From: Mycolicibacterium austroafricanum
Lineage (GTDB): Bacteria; Actinomycetota; Actinomycetes; Mycobacteriales; Mycobacteriaceae
NCBI RefSeq assembly: GCF_902705885.1
Contig: NZ_CACSIP010000019.1
Span: 13,997 to 77,996, forward strand
Direction: 5' to 3'
DNA length: 64,000 nucleotides
Numbering within the stretch: position 1 is the stretch's first letter; every line of letters begins with the position of its first letter. The notes below the pieces were generated by a model. The model was given only the letters and a program-made list of their open reading frames with translations, did no database searches and was not told where the DNA came from. Of this stretch, positions 55,124 to 64,000 are shown piece after piece. The position numbers and the translations under genes were made by a program.

Positions 55124-56268
55124 GCGGCACCGCCCTCGGCCAGCCGCCGCAGCAGCGCCAGCGCTCCCCGGGCGTCCTCGGCTTCCTCGCCGGTGGAGCG
55201 CGCGGCGGCCACGAGCTCGTCGACTGCGGCGACCGCGAAACCCCCGATGCCGAGATCGTCGAACTCGCCGTCGGCGGGCATCACGGCGATGTCGGTCTGC
55301 TTGTCCCACGGAACCAGTGCGGCGAACAGCCGGGCGTAGCGGTCCAGACACGCATCCAACGCGGCCTTGTCGGTGACCGTCAGCGTTCCGGTCAGACCCA
55401 GCCGGATGACGGTGCGTTCCTTGTCCGGCATCAGGTCCAGGTTGATGTCCAGATCGGCGATGTCGCGGCTGTCGTCCACGGGGCGGCGCAGCGACACGAA
55501 CCGCCAGCTGCCGATCCGGCGGGCGTCGACCGCGACGGGCCGCAGCGGATCGGATTCGTCGATGTCGACCACGAGCACCTGGCCAGGGTCCGGTTCGATG
55601 TCGTCGTAGTTCGTCACCTCTGGTGAGCCCGAGTACCAGACCCGCCCGGTGGCGCCGACGCTCAACCGGGAGTGCTTGTCCCCCAACGCGACATAGTGGA
55701 CCGCACCACGGGCGACGGCGGACTCCAGCGCCGCGAAGCCGATGAGTGAGGGCCTGTCCTTGTCGGGCACGAGGATGTCGACCGCACCGTGGCCGACGAG
55801 GATCCGGGTGGTCCCGTCCGCCGGCGCAGCCTCGAGCGCCTCGGCGACGAGGTCGACGGTGGGCGCCTTGGAGTACCAGGGCGCGGCCACCAACTCCAGC
55901 CCCGGCCGCACCTCGTGGATACCGGGACGGTCCAACACGACGACGTTGTCGGGCCGCTCCGCGGTGAACAGCGCGCTGGTGTAGACCGACGACGCGTCGA
56001 GCGGATCGTGATTACCGGGAAGCAGGTAAACCGGCACGTTGATGGCGCGCATCGCCTCCAGCGACTGGCTGACGTCACGCGGAGCGAGCTGATTGTGCTC
56101 GAACACGTCGCCGGCGACGACGACGAACTCGGCGCCGACCTCGGTGGCGAGCGGGCCGAGAGCCGCGACCGCGGAACGCCGGGCAGCCGAATACCGAGGC
56201 TGCGCTTCCCCGTTGAGGAAGTGACGGGTCATCCCGAGTTGCCAGTCGGCAGTGTGCAGAAACCGCAT
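55120..56268 (-). CDS. SbcD/Mre11-like nuclease
   Basis: A calcineurin-type metallophosphoesterase of 382 aa. Motifs in order: HTADWQLGM (usual Asp-x-His, here Asp-Trp), VVVAGDVFEHN, LPGNHDPLD, ILVGHGAV and VALGDKHSRL. The C-terminal ~130 residues form the capping domain. It should cut DNA with the SbcC-like ATPase, whose gene follows with a 4-nt overlap. The first metal motif has Trp where the His of DxH normally lies, so one metal site may differ. AGGAAGGA precedes the ATG. Rv1277 looks equivalent. Confidence 0.9.
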   Translation of the reverse strand: MRFLHTADWQLGMTRHFLNGEAQPRYSAARRSAVAALGPLATEVGAEFVVVAGDVFEHNQLAPRDVSQSLEAMRAINVPVYLLPGNHDPLDASSVYTSALFTAERPDNVVVLDRPGIHEVRPGLELVAAPWYSKAPTVDLVAEALEAAPADGTTRILVGHGAVDILVPDKDRPSLIGFAALESAVARGAVHYVALGDKHSRLSVGATGRVWYSGSPEVTNYDDIEPDPGQVLVVDIDESDPLRPVAVDARRIGSWRFVSLRRPVDDSRDIADLDINLDLMPDKERTVIRLGLTGTLTVTDKAALDACLDRYARLFAALVPWDKQTDIAVMPADGEFDDLGIGGFAVAAVDELVAAARSTGEEAEDARGALALLRRLAEGGAA

Positions 56269-56369
56269 CTCACCCGTCCTTCCTCACCTGGTCCCCCAGC
56301 CTGTCGGCCATGGCACCGCGAGTGTATGGCGGGCCGCCGACAAGTCCGGGGACGCGCACCGGCATGGCC

Positions 56370-56375
56370 TACCGT
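56370..56375 (+). promoter_or_regulatory. Candidate -10 box of the SixA-like gene
   Basis: TACCGT fits TANNNT and is 7 nt before the ATG, so the message is probably leaderless. No ribosome-binding site is seen in TGTCCGC. It lies in the divergent gap with the SbcD-like gene. Confidence 0.5.
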
Positions 56376-56382
56376 TGTCCGC

Positions 56383-56919
56383 ATGAGCACCACGATCCGC
56401 ACGCTGCTGCTGCTTCGCCACGCCAAGTCCGACTATCCGTCCGGCGTCGACGACCATGAGCGGCCGCTGGCTGCCCGAGGCATTCGGGAGGCCGTCTTGG
56501 CCGGTGACTGGATCAGGGCCAACGTCGGTGACGTCGATGCGGTGCTGTGCTCGACCGCGACCCGCACACGGCAGACGCTGGAACGGACCGGGATCACCGC
56601 GGCGGTGCAGTATGTCGATCGCATCTACGACTCGACACCCGGAATCGTCATCGACGAGATCAACACCGTGCGATCACGGTTCGCCGCAGACCTCGGAGAC
56701 CACGCGGAACTGACCACCCTGCTCGTGGTGGGACACGAACCGGTGATGTCGTCGCTGGCGCTGAACCTGGCGAACGACGCTACCAACAATGGTGCGGCCG
56801 CCCAGGAGATCTCGGCGAAATTCCCCACGTCTTCGGTCGCGGTGCTGCGCATCGCCGAGCCGTGGAATCAGCTGGCGCTCGGCGGTGCCGAGCTGGTCGA
56901 TTTCCATATCGCACGCTGA
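56383..56919 (+). CDS. SixA-like phosphohistidine phosphatase
   Basis: A 178-residue histidine phosphatase. The phosphoacceptor motif LLLLRHAKSDYP has Arg12 and His13; the second conserved Arg is in STATRTRQTLE, and the second His in LLVVGHEPVMSSL. SixA removes phosphate from histidine in phosphorelay proteins; related ones act on other substrates. It corresponds to Rv1276c in my memory of the region. The gene is divergent from the SbcCD-like genes and convergent with lprC. Confidence 0.9.
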   Translation: MSTTIRTLLLLRHAKSDYPSGVDDHERPLAARGIREAVLAGDWIRANVGDVDAVLCSTATRTRQTLERTGITAAVQYVDRIYDSTPGIVIDEINTVRSRFAADLGDHAELTTLLVVGHEPVMSSLALNLANDATNNGAAAQEISAKFPTSSVAVLRIAEPWNQLALGGAELVDFHIAR

Positions 56920-56925
56920 GCGTGC
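56911..56925. terminator. Small palindrome between the SixA-like gene and lprC
   Basis: GCACGCTGAGCGTGC forms two 7-nt arms around one base, so it can only fold with the centre opened. It overlaps the stop of the SixA-like gene and lies 30 nt from the lprC stop on the other strand. A bidirectional terminator role is possible but weak. Confidence 0.3.
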
Positions 56926-56954
56926 GGAACGCGCTGGCGCGCTGAACGTGCGTG

Positions 56955-57503
56955 TTACGCCCGGGTGGCCAAGGTCAGCTCCATCAGCTTGATGGCCATG
57001 CCGCAGGCGTCGATGCCGGGTGTCTGCGGGTTGACCCACCAGCCCACCACGCCCGCGGCGTCGCTGGCCACACCGCACGCGCCGTTGGGGTCGTTGGGGC
57101 GCATCACGATCGACTGGATGCCGGCGACCGACCGGCTCTCGATCTGATACTCCAGCTCCTCGGCGGTCTGGCGCTCGTTGTCGAGGCTGCCCAGCTCGAA
57201 CCAGAACCGGGTGATGTCGACGAGCCCGGCGGGATTGGCCGCCTGCCATCGGCAGACCGCGCCGACGAAGGTGCTCTGGATGTCCAGAGGGTCCGCGCCG
57301 ACGGTCTCGGCGAGGATGTCCTCGGTCAGCACCTCGCATTCCTTCAACAGGTTCGGGTACTGGCGCTCCGAGTCGTCGTTGCGCGGGACGTTCCCTGATC
57401 CCGCCTTGGCCGCGGTGCCCTCGACGGTCTGGCTGCAGCCGGTCAGTAGAACCAGCCCTGTCAGGGCGGCGATCGCACCGGCCCGTATCCGCCGCGCGCT
57501 CAC
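56955..57503 (-). CDS. lprC: Lipoprotein LprC, DUF3558 family
   Basis: A 182-residue lipoprotein with signal peptide ARRIRAGAIAALTGLVLL and lipobox LTGCSQ. The mature part is a DUF3558 domain with paired cysteines: LLKECEVLTEDI and GAVCRWQAAN, then GACGVASDAAG and GIDACGMAIKLM. The fold is found in many mycobacterial surface lipoproteins of unknown function. The GTG at 57503 overlaps the lprB stop by 4 nt. Corresponds to Rv1275. Confidence 0.88.
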   Translation of the reverse strand: MSARRIRAGAIAALTGLVLLTGCSQTVEGTAAKAGSGNVPRNDDSERQYPNLLKECEVLTEDILAETVGADPLDIQSTFVGAVCRWQAANPAGLVDITRFWFELGSLDNERQTAEELEYQIESRSVAGIQSIVMRPNDPNGACGVASDAAGVVGWWVNPQTPGIDACGMAIKLMELTLATRA

Positions 57504-58090
57504 CGGGAGTTCACAATCGACTGGCGGGTCAGCTCGGTGGCGACCTCGCAGGCGTCGGGGAACGGCGGCTGCGCGTAGCTGATCGACCACTCGATGAAGT
57601 CATCGCCGAACTGGACGCCGATCTCGCACAGGTTCACAACGCCCGTGGTCAGGTCTTCGTTGATCCCCATGAACCCGTCGTGGCCCTCGATGCTGATGTC
57701 CTCCACGCTGGTGCGGGACAGTTCCATGGTCTTGCGCTCCCGGCCGATGGGGCTGCCGCGGAACCAGGTGAACGAGAAGTGCGGGCCGAGGATGCTGCCA
57801 CCGGAGAGCCACTGGCACCCCACCGATGTCTTGGCGGTGTTGACCAGGCCGGGCACTTGGGTCTGGCTGATCACCTCTTCGTCGCTGACTCCGCCGCACT
57901 CGGGAAAGAACGGGCCGTGCGAGATGCCCTCTGCCGGCGCGTCCGTTGTCGGCACGGCCGGAGAAGCCGGCTCGGAGTCGGAGCACGCGGCAAGGACCGG
58001 GAGCATGGCCGCAACCGCGACGGCCAGCGCCCCGCGCACGCGAGGAGCAGATGTGGCCTGCGCCGACTTGCTGGGTGTCACGCCATGCAC
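57500..58090 (-). CDS. lprB: Lipoprotein LprB, DUF3558 family
   Basis: A 196-residue lipoprotein whose signal peptide (VRGALAVAVAAMLPVLAAC) ends with lipobox LAACSD. The DUF3558 domain has FPECGGVSDEEV, VGCQWLSGG, VNLCEIGVQF and PDACEVATEL, the same cysteine layout as lprC, so the two are paralogues. Starts at GTG 58090 or 58081. It is coupled to lprC and lies next to a divergent ABC exporter. Corresponds to Rv1274. Confidence 0.88.
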   Translation of the reverse strand: MHGVTPSKSAQATSAPRVRGALAVAVAAMLPVLAACSDSEPASPAVPTTDAPAEGISHGPFFPECGGVSDEEVISQTQVPGLVNTAKTSVGCQWLSGGSILGPHFSFTWFRGSPIGRERKTMELSRTSVEDISIEGHDGFMGINEDLTTGVVNLCEIGVQFGDDFIEWSISYAQPPFPDACEVATELTRQSIVNSR

Positions 58091-58208
58091 TGTAGCGGCC
58101 GCGCCTCAGGGGAACCACCGACATGCCGACTGAGCAGCTCATTTAGGGAATTCTCAGGCAGGCCAGCCGAACACGCGTCCCGCCTGGCGGGTGTGCGAAA
58201 GTAGCGGG

Positions 58209-59951
58209 ATGCTCTGGGAGCTGCTCCGACGGCACGTGCGGCCGTACCGGCGGTTGCTTGCGGTGGTGGCGCTGCTCCAAGTCATCAGCACCCTCGCGAC
58301 GCTGTACTTGCCGACGGTGAACGCCGCGATCATCAACGACGGCGTCGCACAGGGCAACCTGACACTCATCGTCGAGCTCGGCGGGGTGATGCTGGCGGTC
58401 ACCGCGTTGCAGGTGGTGTGCGCCGTGGGAGCGGTCTACTTCGGATCGCGAGCGGCCATGAGCGTCGGCCGGGATCTGCGCTCGGTGATCTTCCACCACG
58501 TCACCGGGTTCTCCGCCGAGGAGACCGGCCGGTTCGGCGCCCCCTCGTTGCTGACCCGGACCACCAACGACGTCCAGCAGATCCAACTGCTGGTGCAACT
58601 CACCTGCACGATGCTGATCACTGCCCCGATCATGTGCGTCGGCGGCATCGTGATGGCGATCCACCTCAACGCCGGTCTGGCATGGCTGCTGCTGGTCAGC
58701 GTGCCGCTACTCGCGGTCGCCAACTACTGGATCGTGTCCCACCTGCTGCCGATCTTCCGCCGGCTGCAACGTCAGATCGACGGCATCAATCGGGTGATGC
58801 GCGAGCAGCTCACCGGCCTGCGGGTGGTGCGGGCGTTCGCGCGGGAGCCCTACGAGCGCAACCGATTCGCCGAGACCAACCGCGCACTGGCGGACACCGC
58901 GCTGGAGGCCGGGCGCTGGCAGGCGCTGATGCTGCCGGTGACCACGCTGGTGATCAACGTCTCCAGCGTGGCGCTGATCTGGTTCGGCGGCCAGCGCATC
59001 GACGCCGGCCAGATGCAGGTGGGGTCGCTGATCGCGTTCCTGTCGTACTTCATGCAGATCCTGCTCGCGGTGCTGATGGCGACGTTCATCCTGGTGGTGA
59101 TCCCCCGTGCGTCGGTATGCGCGGAGCGGATCACCGAGGTGCTCACCACCACGCCGGCGATCACCAGCGACGAGACCGCGATCCGGCCCGAGCGGATCGT
59201 GGGTGAGGTGCGGCTGGAGTCCGCGACGTTCAGTTATCTGGGCGCCGAGCGTCCGGTGTTCGAAGATGTTTCGTTCACCGCGCGGCCAGGCACCACCACC
59301 GCGATCGTCGGATCCACCGGGTCGGGCAAGTCGACGCTGCTGTCGCTGATCTGCCGGATGTACGACGTGACGGGCGGTTCGGTGAGCGTGGACGGAATCG
59401 ACGTGCGCGACTTGGACATCGAACGGCTCTGGTCTGCGATCGGGCTGGTCCCGCAGCGCGGGTATCTGTTCGCGGGCACGGTGGCCGAGAACTTGCAGCT
59501 CGGCGCGGCCCCAGGGCATGTGGCGGACGAAGACGAGATGTGGGAGGCGCTGCGGGTGGCCGCGGCCGACGACTTCGTCGCCGCCCACCCCGACGGACTG
59601 GGCATGCAGGTGGCCCAGGCCGGCATGAACTTCTCCGGCGGGCAGCGCCAGCGCCTGGCGATCGCCCGCGCCGTCATCCGCCGCCCCGCGATCTACCTGT
59701 TCGACGATGCGTTCTCCGCCCTGGACGTCCACACCGACGCACGCGTTCGCGCCGCGCTGCGCGAGGTGTCGGCCGCCGCGACGGTGCTGATCGTCTCGCA
59801 GCGCATCGCCACGGTCGCCGAGGCCGACCAGATCGTCGTCGTCGACGACGGCCGGGTCGTCGGTGCCGGTGACCACGCGCACCTGCTGCGCACCTGTTCG
59901 GCGTACCGCGAATTCGCAGATTCCCAGTCGGTCAACGCCGGTCAGACATGA
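58209..59951 (+). CDS. ABC exporter half-transporter, degenerate catalytic residue
   Basis: A 580-residue half-exporter with six membrane helices (~1-310) and an ATPase domain. Walker A is GSTGSGKST, the signature [15 protein letters not shown] is normal, and Walker B is [13 protein letters not shown]: the catalytic Glu is replaced by Asp. In heterodimeric exporters such as TM287/288 one subunit has this change. It pairs with the next gene, overlapping it by 4 nt. Substrate unknown; drugs, lipids or peptides are typical. Corresponds to Rv1273c. Confidence 0.93.
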   Translation: MLWELLRRHVRPYRRLLAVVALLQVISTLATLYLPTVNAAIINDGVAQGNLTLIVELGGVMLAVTALQVVCAVGAVYFGSRAAMSVGRDLRSVIFHHVTGFSAEETGRFGAPSLLTRTTNDVQQIQLLVQLTCTMLITAPIMCVGGIVMAIHLNAGLAWLLLVSVPLLAVANYWIVSHLLPIFRRLQRQIDGINRVMREQLTGLRVVRAFAREPYERNRFAETNRALADTALEAGRWQALMLPVTTLVINVSSVALIWFGGQRIDAGQMQVGSLIAFLSYFMQILLAVLMATFILVVIPRASVCAERITEVLTTTPAITSDETAIRPERIVGEVRLESATFSYLGAERPVFEDVSFTARPGTTTAIVGSTGSGKSTLLSLICRMYDVTGGSVSVDGIDVRDLDIERLWSAIGLVPQRGYLFAGTVAENLQLGAAPGHVADEDEMWEALRVAAADDFVAAHPDGLGMQVAQAGMNFSGGQRQRLAIARAVIRRPAIYLFDDAFSALDVHTDARVRAALREVSAAATVLIVSQRIATVAEADQIVVVDDGRVVGAGDHAHLLRTCSAYREFADSQSVNAGQT

Positions 59952-61864
59952 CCGGGCCCCTGGCACGACCGCTGCGCGGCGCCGAGCCGCCGGAGGTCCG
60001 GTCCCGCGACTTCAAGGGCTCCGCGGTCCGGCTGCTCAAGCGCCTGCTCCCCCACCGAAGCCTGACGGTGGCGGTGATGCTGCTCGGCGTCGGCGGCATC
60101 GCCATCGGGGTGGTCGGCCCACGCATCCTCGGCCACGCCACCGATCTGCTGTTCAACGGTGTCATCGGCCGCCAGCTCCCGGCGGGTCTGACCAAGGCGC
60201 AGGCAATCGACGCGGCGCGGGCGCGGGGCGACGACAGCTTCGCCGATCTACTGTCCGGGATGGACGTGGTACCCGGGCAGGGTGTCGACTTCGGCGCCGT
60301 GGCCCGCACACTCGCGCTGGCCTTGGCGCTGTATCTGGTTGCCGCCCTCCTGGTTTGGCTACAGGCTAGGATCCTGAACGTCGTCGTGCAGCGGACGATG
60401 GTCGCGTTGCGCGCCGACGTCGAGAACAAGGTGCACCGACTGCCCCTGCAGTACTTCGACTCGCGGCGGCGCGGCGAAGTGCTCAGCCGACTGACCAACG
60501 ACGTCGACAACGTGCAGACGTCACTGTCGATGTCCATCACCCAACTGCTGACGTCGGTCCTGACGGTGTTCGCGGTGGCGGTGATGATGCTGACCATCTC
60601 GCCGCTGCTGACGCTGCTGACGGTGGTGACGGTGCCGCTGTCACTGTGGGTCACCCGTTCGATCGCGCGCCGGTCACGGAAACTGTTCGTCGCGCAGTGG
60701 CGCAACACCGGACGGCTCAACGCGCACATCGAGGAGACCTACAGCGGCTTCACGGTCGTCAAGACCTTCGGGCACCGCGCCCAGGCCGAGAAACAGTTCA
60801 GTGAGCTCAACGACGACGTCTACCGGTCCAGCTTCGGCGCCCAGTTCCTGTCGGGACTGGTGTCTCCCGCGACGATCTTCGTCGGCAACCTGAGCTACGT
60901 GGCGGTGGCCGTCGTGGGTGGGTTGCAGGTGGCGACCGGGCAGATCACGCTCGGCAGCATCCAGGCGTTCATTCAGTACGTGCGCCAGTTCAACCAGCCG
61001 CTGACGCAGATCGCGGGGATGTACAACACCCTGCAGTCCGGGATCGCGAGCGCAGAACGGGTCTTCGACCTGCTCGATGCCGACGAGGAGCCGGTCGATT
61101 CCTCCGAGACGATGCCCGCGGTCGACGACGGGCGCGGTGTTGGACTCGGGGGGCGGGTCGAGTTCGACCACGTCTGGTTCGGCTACCTGCCCGACACCCC
61201 GGTCATCGAGGATCTGTCGCTGGTCGCCGAGCCGGGCACCACGGTCGCGATCGTCGGACCCACCGGCGCCGGCAAGACGACGCTGGTGAACCTGCTGATG
61301 CGGTTCTACGACGTCGACTCGGGGCGGATCCTGCTCGACGGCGTCGACATCTCTTCGGTGAGCCGCGCCTCCCTGCGCTCCCGCATCGGGATGGTGCTGC
61401 AGGACACCTGGCTGTTCGCCGGGACGGTGTACGACAACATCGCCTACGGCCGCCCCGAGGCCACCGAGGAGGAAGTGGTCGAGGCGGCCGCCGCGGCGTA
61501 CGTCGATCGGTTCATCCACACGCTGCCCGACGGGTACCACACCCTTCTCAACGACGGCGGCACGAACATCAGTGCCGGCGAGAAGCAGTTGATCACGATC
61601 GCCCGAGCCGTACTGGCCCGACCTCAGTTGTTGATCCTCGACGAAGCCACCAGCTCGGTGGACACCCGTACCGAGGTGTTGATCCAGCATGCGATGAGTC
61701 GACTGCGCCGGGACCGCACGAGTTTCATCATCGCGCACCGGCTTTCGACGATCCGCGATGCCGACATGATCCTGGTGATGGAGGCCGGCCGGATCGTCGA
61801 ACGCGGCAGCCACGCCGAATTGATCGCCCGCCGCGGTGAGTACTGGACGATGACGCAGGCCTGA
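59948..61864 (+). CDS. ABC exporter half-transporter with non-canonical signature
   Basis: A 638-residue half-exporter. A longer N-terminus ([20 protein letters not shown]) precedes six membrane helices. Between the first two is a ~70-residue segment rich in charged residues ([21 protein letters not shown]). The ATPase has Walker [10 protein letters not shown], Walker [13 protein letters not shown] with an intact Glu, but the signature reads [15 protein letters not shown] instead of LSGGQ. So this subunit gives the catalytic Glu to one site and a weak signature to the other, mirroring its partner. Corresponds to Rv1272c. Confidence 0.94.
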   Translation: MTGPLARPLRGAEPPEVRSRDFKGSAVRLLKRLLPHRSLTVAVMLLGVGGIAIGVVGPRILGHATDLLFNGVIGRQLPAGLTKAQAIDAARARGDDSFADLLSGMDVVPGQGVDFGAVARTLALALALYLVAALLVWLQARILNVVVQRTMVALRADVENKVHRLPLQYFDSRRRGEVLSRLTNDVDNVQTSLSMSITQLLTSVLTVFAVAVMMLTISPLLTLLTVVTVPLSLWVTRSIARRSRKLFVAQWRNTGRLNAHIEETYSGFTVVKTFGHRAQAEKQFSELNDDVYRSSFGAQFLSGLVSPATIFVGNLSYVAVAVVGGLQVATGQITLGSIQAFIQYVRQFNQPLTQIAGMYNTLQSGIASAERVFDLLDADEEPVDSSETMPAVDDGRGVGLGGRVEFDHVWFGYLPDTPVIEDLSLVAEPGTTVAIVGPTGAGKTTLVNLLMRFYDVDSGRILLDGVDISSVSRASLRSRIGMVLQDTWLFAGTVYDNIAYGRPEATEEEVVEAAAAAYVDRFIHTLPDGYHTLLNDGGTNISAGEKQLITIARAVLARPQLLILDEATSSVDTRTEVLIQHAMSRLRRDRTSFIIAHRLSTIRDADMILVMEAGRIVERGSHAELIARRGEYWTMTQA

Positions 61865-61909
61865 CTCCAAACGTCGGTTTAAGCGGATTGCTTCGTGCAG
61901 GATGACGAC

Positions 61910-64000
61910 ATGGGTACCCCGTCCGGCCGAAAGACCGTTCACACGTTCTGCCGGTACTGCCTGGCCTCGTGCGGCGTGGACGTGACCGTCGAGGACAACC
62001 GGGCCACGAAGATCTCTGCCGACAAACAGAATCCGCACAGCTGGCACGACTTCTGCGCCAAGGGACGCACCGCCGCACAACTGGTCGAACACCCCAGGCG
62101 GATCCTGACTCCGATGCGACGCGTGGGCGATTCGTACGTCGAGGCGACCTGGGACGAGGCCATCACCGACATCGCCGCGCGGATGAATGCCGTCATCGAC
62201 GCCGACTGCCCGGACGCTGTCGGCGTCTACTACGGCAACCCGTCGGGCTTCTCGTCGTCCAACATCATCTTCATGAACGGCTGGTTGGATGCCGTCGGCA
62301 CCCGCAGCCGGTACTTCGTCGGTTCGATCGACCAGAACGCGATGCACGTGGTGGCCGCGGCCATGTACGGGTCGATCCTGATGGCCCCCGTCTCGGACAT
62401 CGACAACTGCGACTATTTCCTGCTGGTCGGCACCAACCCCGCCGTCAGCGCCTGGAACTGGCTGGAAACGGTGCCGGGAGGCTGGCGTCGCGCTCTGGCG
62501 CGGCAGTCCCAGGGCGCCCAGATCGTCGTCGTCGACCCGTTGCGGACCGAATCCGCGCAGAAGGCGGACCGCCACCTGGCCGTGCGTCCCGGTCAGGACT
62601 GGGCGCTGCTGCTGGCGATGGTCAAGGTCATCCTCGACGAGGGGCTGGAGCACACCGAGGACTGCACCGAACTCGCCACCGGGGTGAGCGAGCTACGCGA
62701 CCTCGTGGCGCAGGCCGACCTCGACGACCTGGCGCGCCGTTGCGACGTCGATCGGTATCAGATCGAAAGTGTGGCAAGAGATCTTGCAGCAGCACCACGT
62801 GCCATGGTGGTGACGCGCACAGGGGTGTCGCTGCATCTGGCCGGCACCGTCGCCGAGTGGCTCGGCCACGTGTTGAACGTGATCACGGGTCGGATGGACC
62901 GTCCCGGCGGCCGCCGGTACGAGCCGGGTTACGTCGACGCCATCAAGATGTCGGGCATGGTCAAGACCAGCCCGCACCGCAACAGGTTGTCGGGGCGGGA
63001 GATGGTGGCCGGCGCCCACGCGCTGTCCGAACTGCCCGCGGAGATCACCACTGTGGGTCCCGGTCAGATCCGGGCGATGGTGATCAACTGCGGCAATCCG
63101 GTGGTGTCCGGGCCCGATGGAGCCCGCCTGGACGAAGCGCTGTCGCAGCTGGACCTGCTGGTCGCCATCGACTTCGTGCAGCGGGAAAGCCATCGTCACG
63201 CGCACTGGCTGTTGCCGGCGGTGCACTGGCTGGAACGCGACGACCTGCTGGCGTTCACCAGCAACATGCACGACGAGCCCTACCTGCAGTACGGCGCCAA
63301 GGCGGTCGAACCGCCGCCGGGCGCACGTCAGGAATGGCGGATCTTCGTCGACCTCGCGATCGCCATGCGCAAGCCGCTGTTCCGGGCCAGAGGGCTCAAC
63401 GGCTTCATCGGGGCGTCCCGCCGGGTCGCCCGGCTGACGGGCCGGCCGGGCCTCGAGTTCACCCCGCACTGGATCGACCGGCTGGTGGTCGCTACAGGAC
63501 GAAAGTTCAACGGGCGCAGGATCAAATGGCGCGACATCCTGGCTCACCCGCATGGTTGGGTGCTGGGGCCGCGGGAGTTCGGGCATTTCAGGCGAGCGCT
63601 GCGCACGCCGGACAAGAAGGTGCACGCGGCGCCGGCCGAGTTCGTCGCGCGGACCGAGGAGCTGCTGGCCGAGCCGCCACCCGAGGCGCCTGTGGACTAT
63701 CCGTTCCAACTCGCCAACCGGCGCCACCGGCACTCGATGAACTCGTGGCTCAACGAGTTGCCCGGCCTGCACCCGGCGGGCAAACGCAACGAGGTACTGC
63801 TGCATCCGCTGGACGCGGCGACACTCGGCGTCGGCGATGGCGATCCGGTCAAGGTGTTCTCTGCGGTCGGCGAGATCGAGCTGACGGCATCGCTGAGCGA
63901 GCGTCCCCGTCGTGGCGTGGTGGTGGTCGACCACGGTTGGGGCTCACGCGTATTCGACCCGCGCGGGGGCGCCGAGCCGGTGTCCTTCGGCGTCAACCGG
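61910..64000 (+). CDS. Molybdopterin-dependent oxidoreductase, 3' end cut by the window
   Basis: A bis-MGD enzyme, open at the right edge, 697 residues visible. N-terminal [4Fe-4S] motif: Cys14, Cys17, Cys21 and Cys49 with Lys51 (FCAKG), as in formate dehydrogenase and Nap-type enzymes. The molybdenum ligand region aligned by eye to FdhH puts Asp141 (GSIDQNAMH) where Sec or Cys lies. Cofactor-binding segments are LLVGTNPAVSAWNWLE, VVDPLRTES and CGNPVVSGPDG. The C-terminal beta-barrel domain starts near QLANRRHRHSMNSWL, and HPLDAATLGVGDGDPVKV is typical. No Tat signal is seen, so it is cytoplasmic. Substrate unknown. The frame is not closed, so I translated it by hand. Confidence 0.9.
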   Translation, partial: MGTPSGRKTVHTFCRYCLASCGVDVTVEDNRATKISADKQNPHSWHDFCAKGRTAAQLVEHPRRILTPMRRVGDSYVEATWDEAITDIAARMNAVIDADCPDAVGVYYGNPSGFSSSNIIFMNGWLDAVGTRSRYFVGSIDQNAMHVVAAAMYGSILMAPVSDIDNCDYFLLVGTNPAVSAWNWLETVPGGWRRALARQSQGAQIVVVDPLRTESAQKADRHLAVRPGQDWALLLAMVKVILDEGLEHTEDCTELATGVSELRDLVAQADLDDLARRCDVDRYQIESVARDLAAAPRAMVVTRTGVSLHLAGTVAEWLGHVLNVITGRMDRPGGRRYEPGYVDAIKMSGMVKTSPHRNRLSGREMVAGAHALSELPAEITTVGPGQIRAMVINCGNPVVSGPDGARLDEALSQLDLLVAIDFVQRESHRHAHWLLPAVHWLERDDLLAFTSNMHDEPYLQYGAKAVEPPPGARQEWRIFVDLAIAMRKPLFRARGLNGFIGASRRVARLTGRPGLEFTPHWIDRLVVATGRKFNGRRIKWRDILAHPHGWVLGPREFGHFRRALRTPDKKVHAAPAEFVARTEELLAEPPPEAPVDYPFQLANRRHRHSMNSWLNELPGLHPAGKRNEVLLHPLDAATLGVGDGDPVKVFSAVGEIELTASLSERPRRGVVVVDHGWGSRVFDPRGGAEPVSFGVNR

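Noticed and set aside
60674..62653. 659-codon minus-strand frame bridging two plus-strand genes
   Set aside because: Covers the end of the ABC exporter and the start of the molybdopterin enzyme on the opposite strand; no motifs.
62693..63934. 413-codon minus-strand frame at the right end
   Set aside because: Antisense to the molybdopterin oxidoreductase, whose FeS and cofactor motifs run through the whole stretch.

Overview
The window is high-GC actinobacterial chromosome, and gene content and order point to a Mycobacterium (Mycolicibacterium-type rapid grower). Signs of this are a rho gene with a very long RGN-rich N-terminal insert, the fused cysNC, the fused double-ATPase oppD, the lprB/lprC lipoproteins, a mycofactocin-type SDR and many GTG starts. 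As I recall the M. tuberculosis map, two blocks match the Rv1272c-Rv1299c region: prfA to tRNA-Arg (1-12.65 kb) and the Rrf2 regulator through the ABC exporter pair (36.6-61.9 kb). No database search was possible.

1-12.65 kb holds core housekeeping genes on the minus strand: prfA (cut by the window edge), rpmE, rho, then argS-lysA-hom-thrC-thrB as an operon whose first four genes are joined by 4-nt overlaps. A FadD17-like acyl-CoA synthetase and a divergent TetR gene sit between rpmE and rho. A tRNA-Arg(CCG) lies beside argS.

12.65-18.4 kb is a small integrative element at the 3' end of that tRNA. It carries an excisionase, a tyrosine integrase broken by three lesions, an HTH-ImmA/IrrE metallopeptidase translationally coupled to a DUF4411/PIN-type protein, two proteins with HEPN-like R-x4-H motifs (one split by an in-frame stop) and one unknown gene. 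It reads as a decaying defence or toxin-antitoxin island.

18.5-36.6 kb is accessory, mostly lipid and redox metabolism. It has a paired acyl-CoA dehydrogenase operon behind a palindromic operator. Two converging operons follow, combining DUF1214 proteins, SDRs (one mycofactocin-type), a sulfotransferase and a TetR repressor with its own operator. Beyond these are a DUF899 protein, an F420/LLM-type oxidoreductase, a TDT-family transporter, a NarL-type two-component system with a DUF4097 envelope protein, and a nitronate monooxygenase.

36.6-49.5 kb holds sulfate activation and peptide uptake: Rrf2 regulator, cysteine hydrolase, cysQ, cysNC, cysD, a TcrXY-like two-component system and oppBCDA. 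Two small repeat families invade gene ends here: a long palindrome (in the tcrY tail and the oppA signal peptide) and a 29-bp element at the cysNC/cysQ and oppC/oppD junctions.

49.5-64 kb holds a hydrolase, a GMC oxidoreductase, a hookless SbcCD-like pair, a SixA-like phosphatase, lprC/lprB, a heterodimeric ABC exporter with one degenerate ATP site, and the start of a molybdopterin oxidoreductase with a predicted Asp molybdenum ligand.
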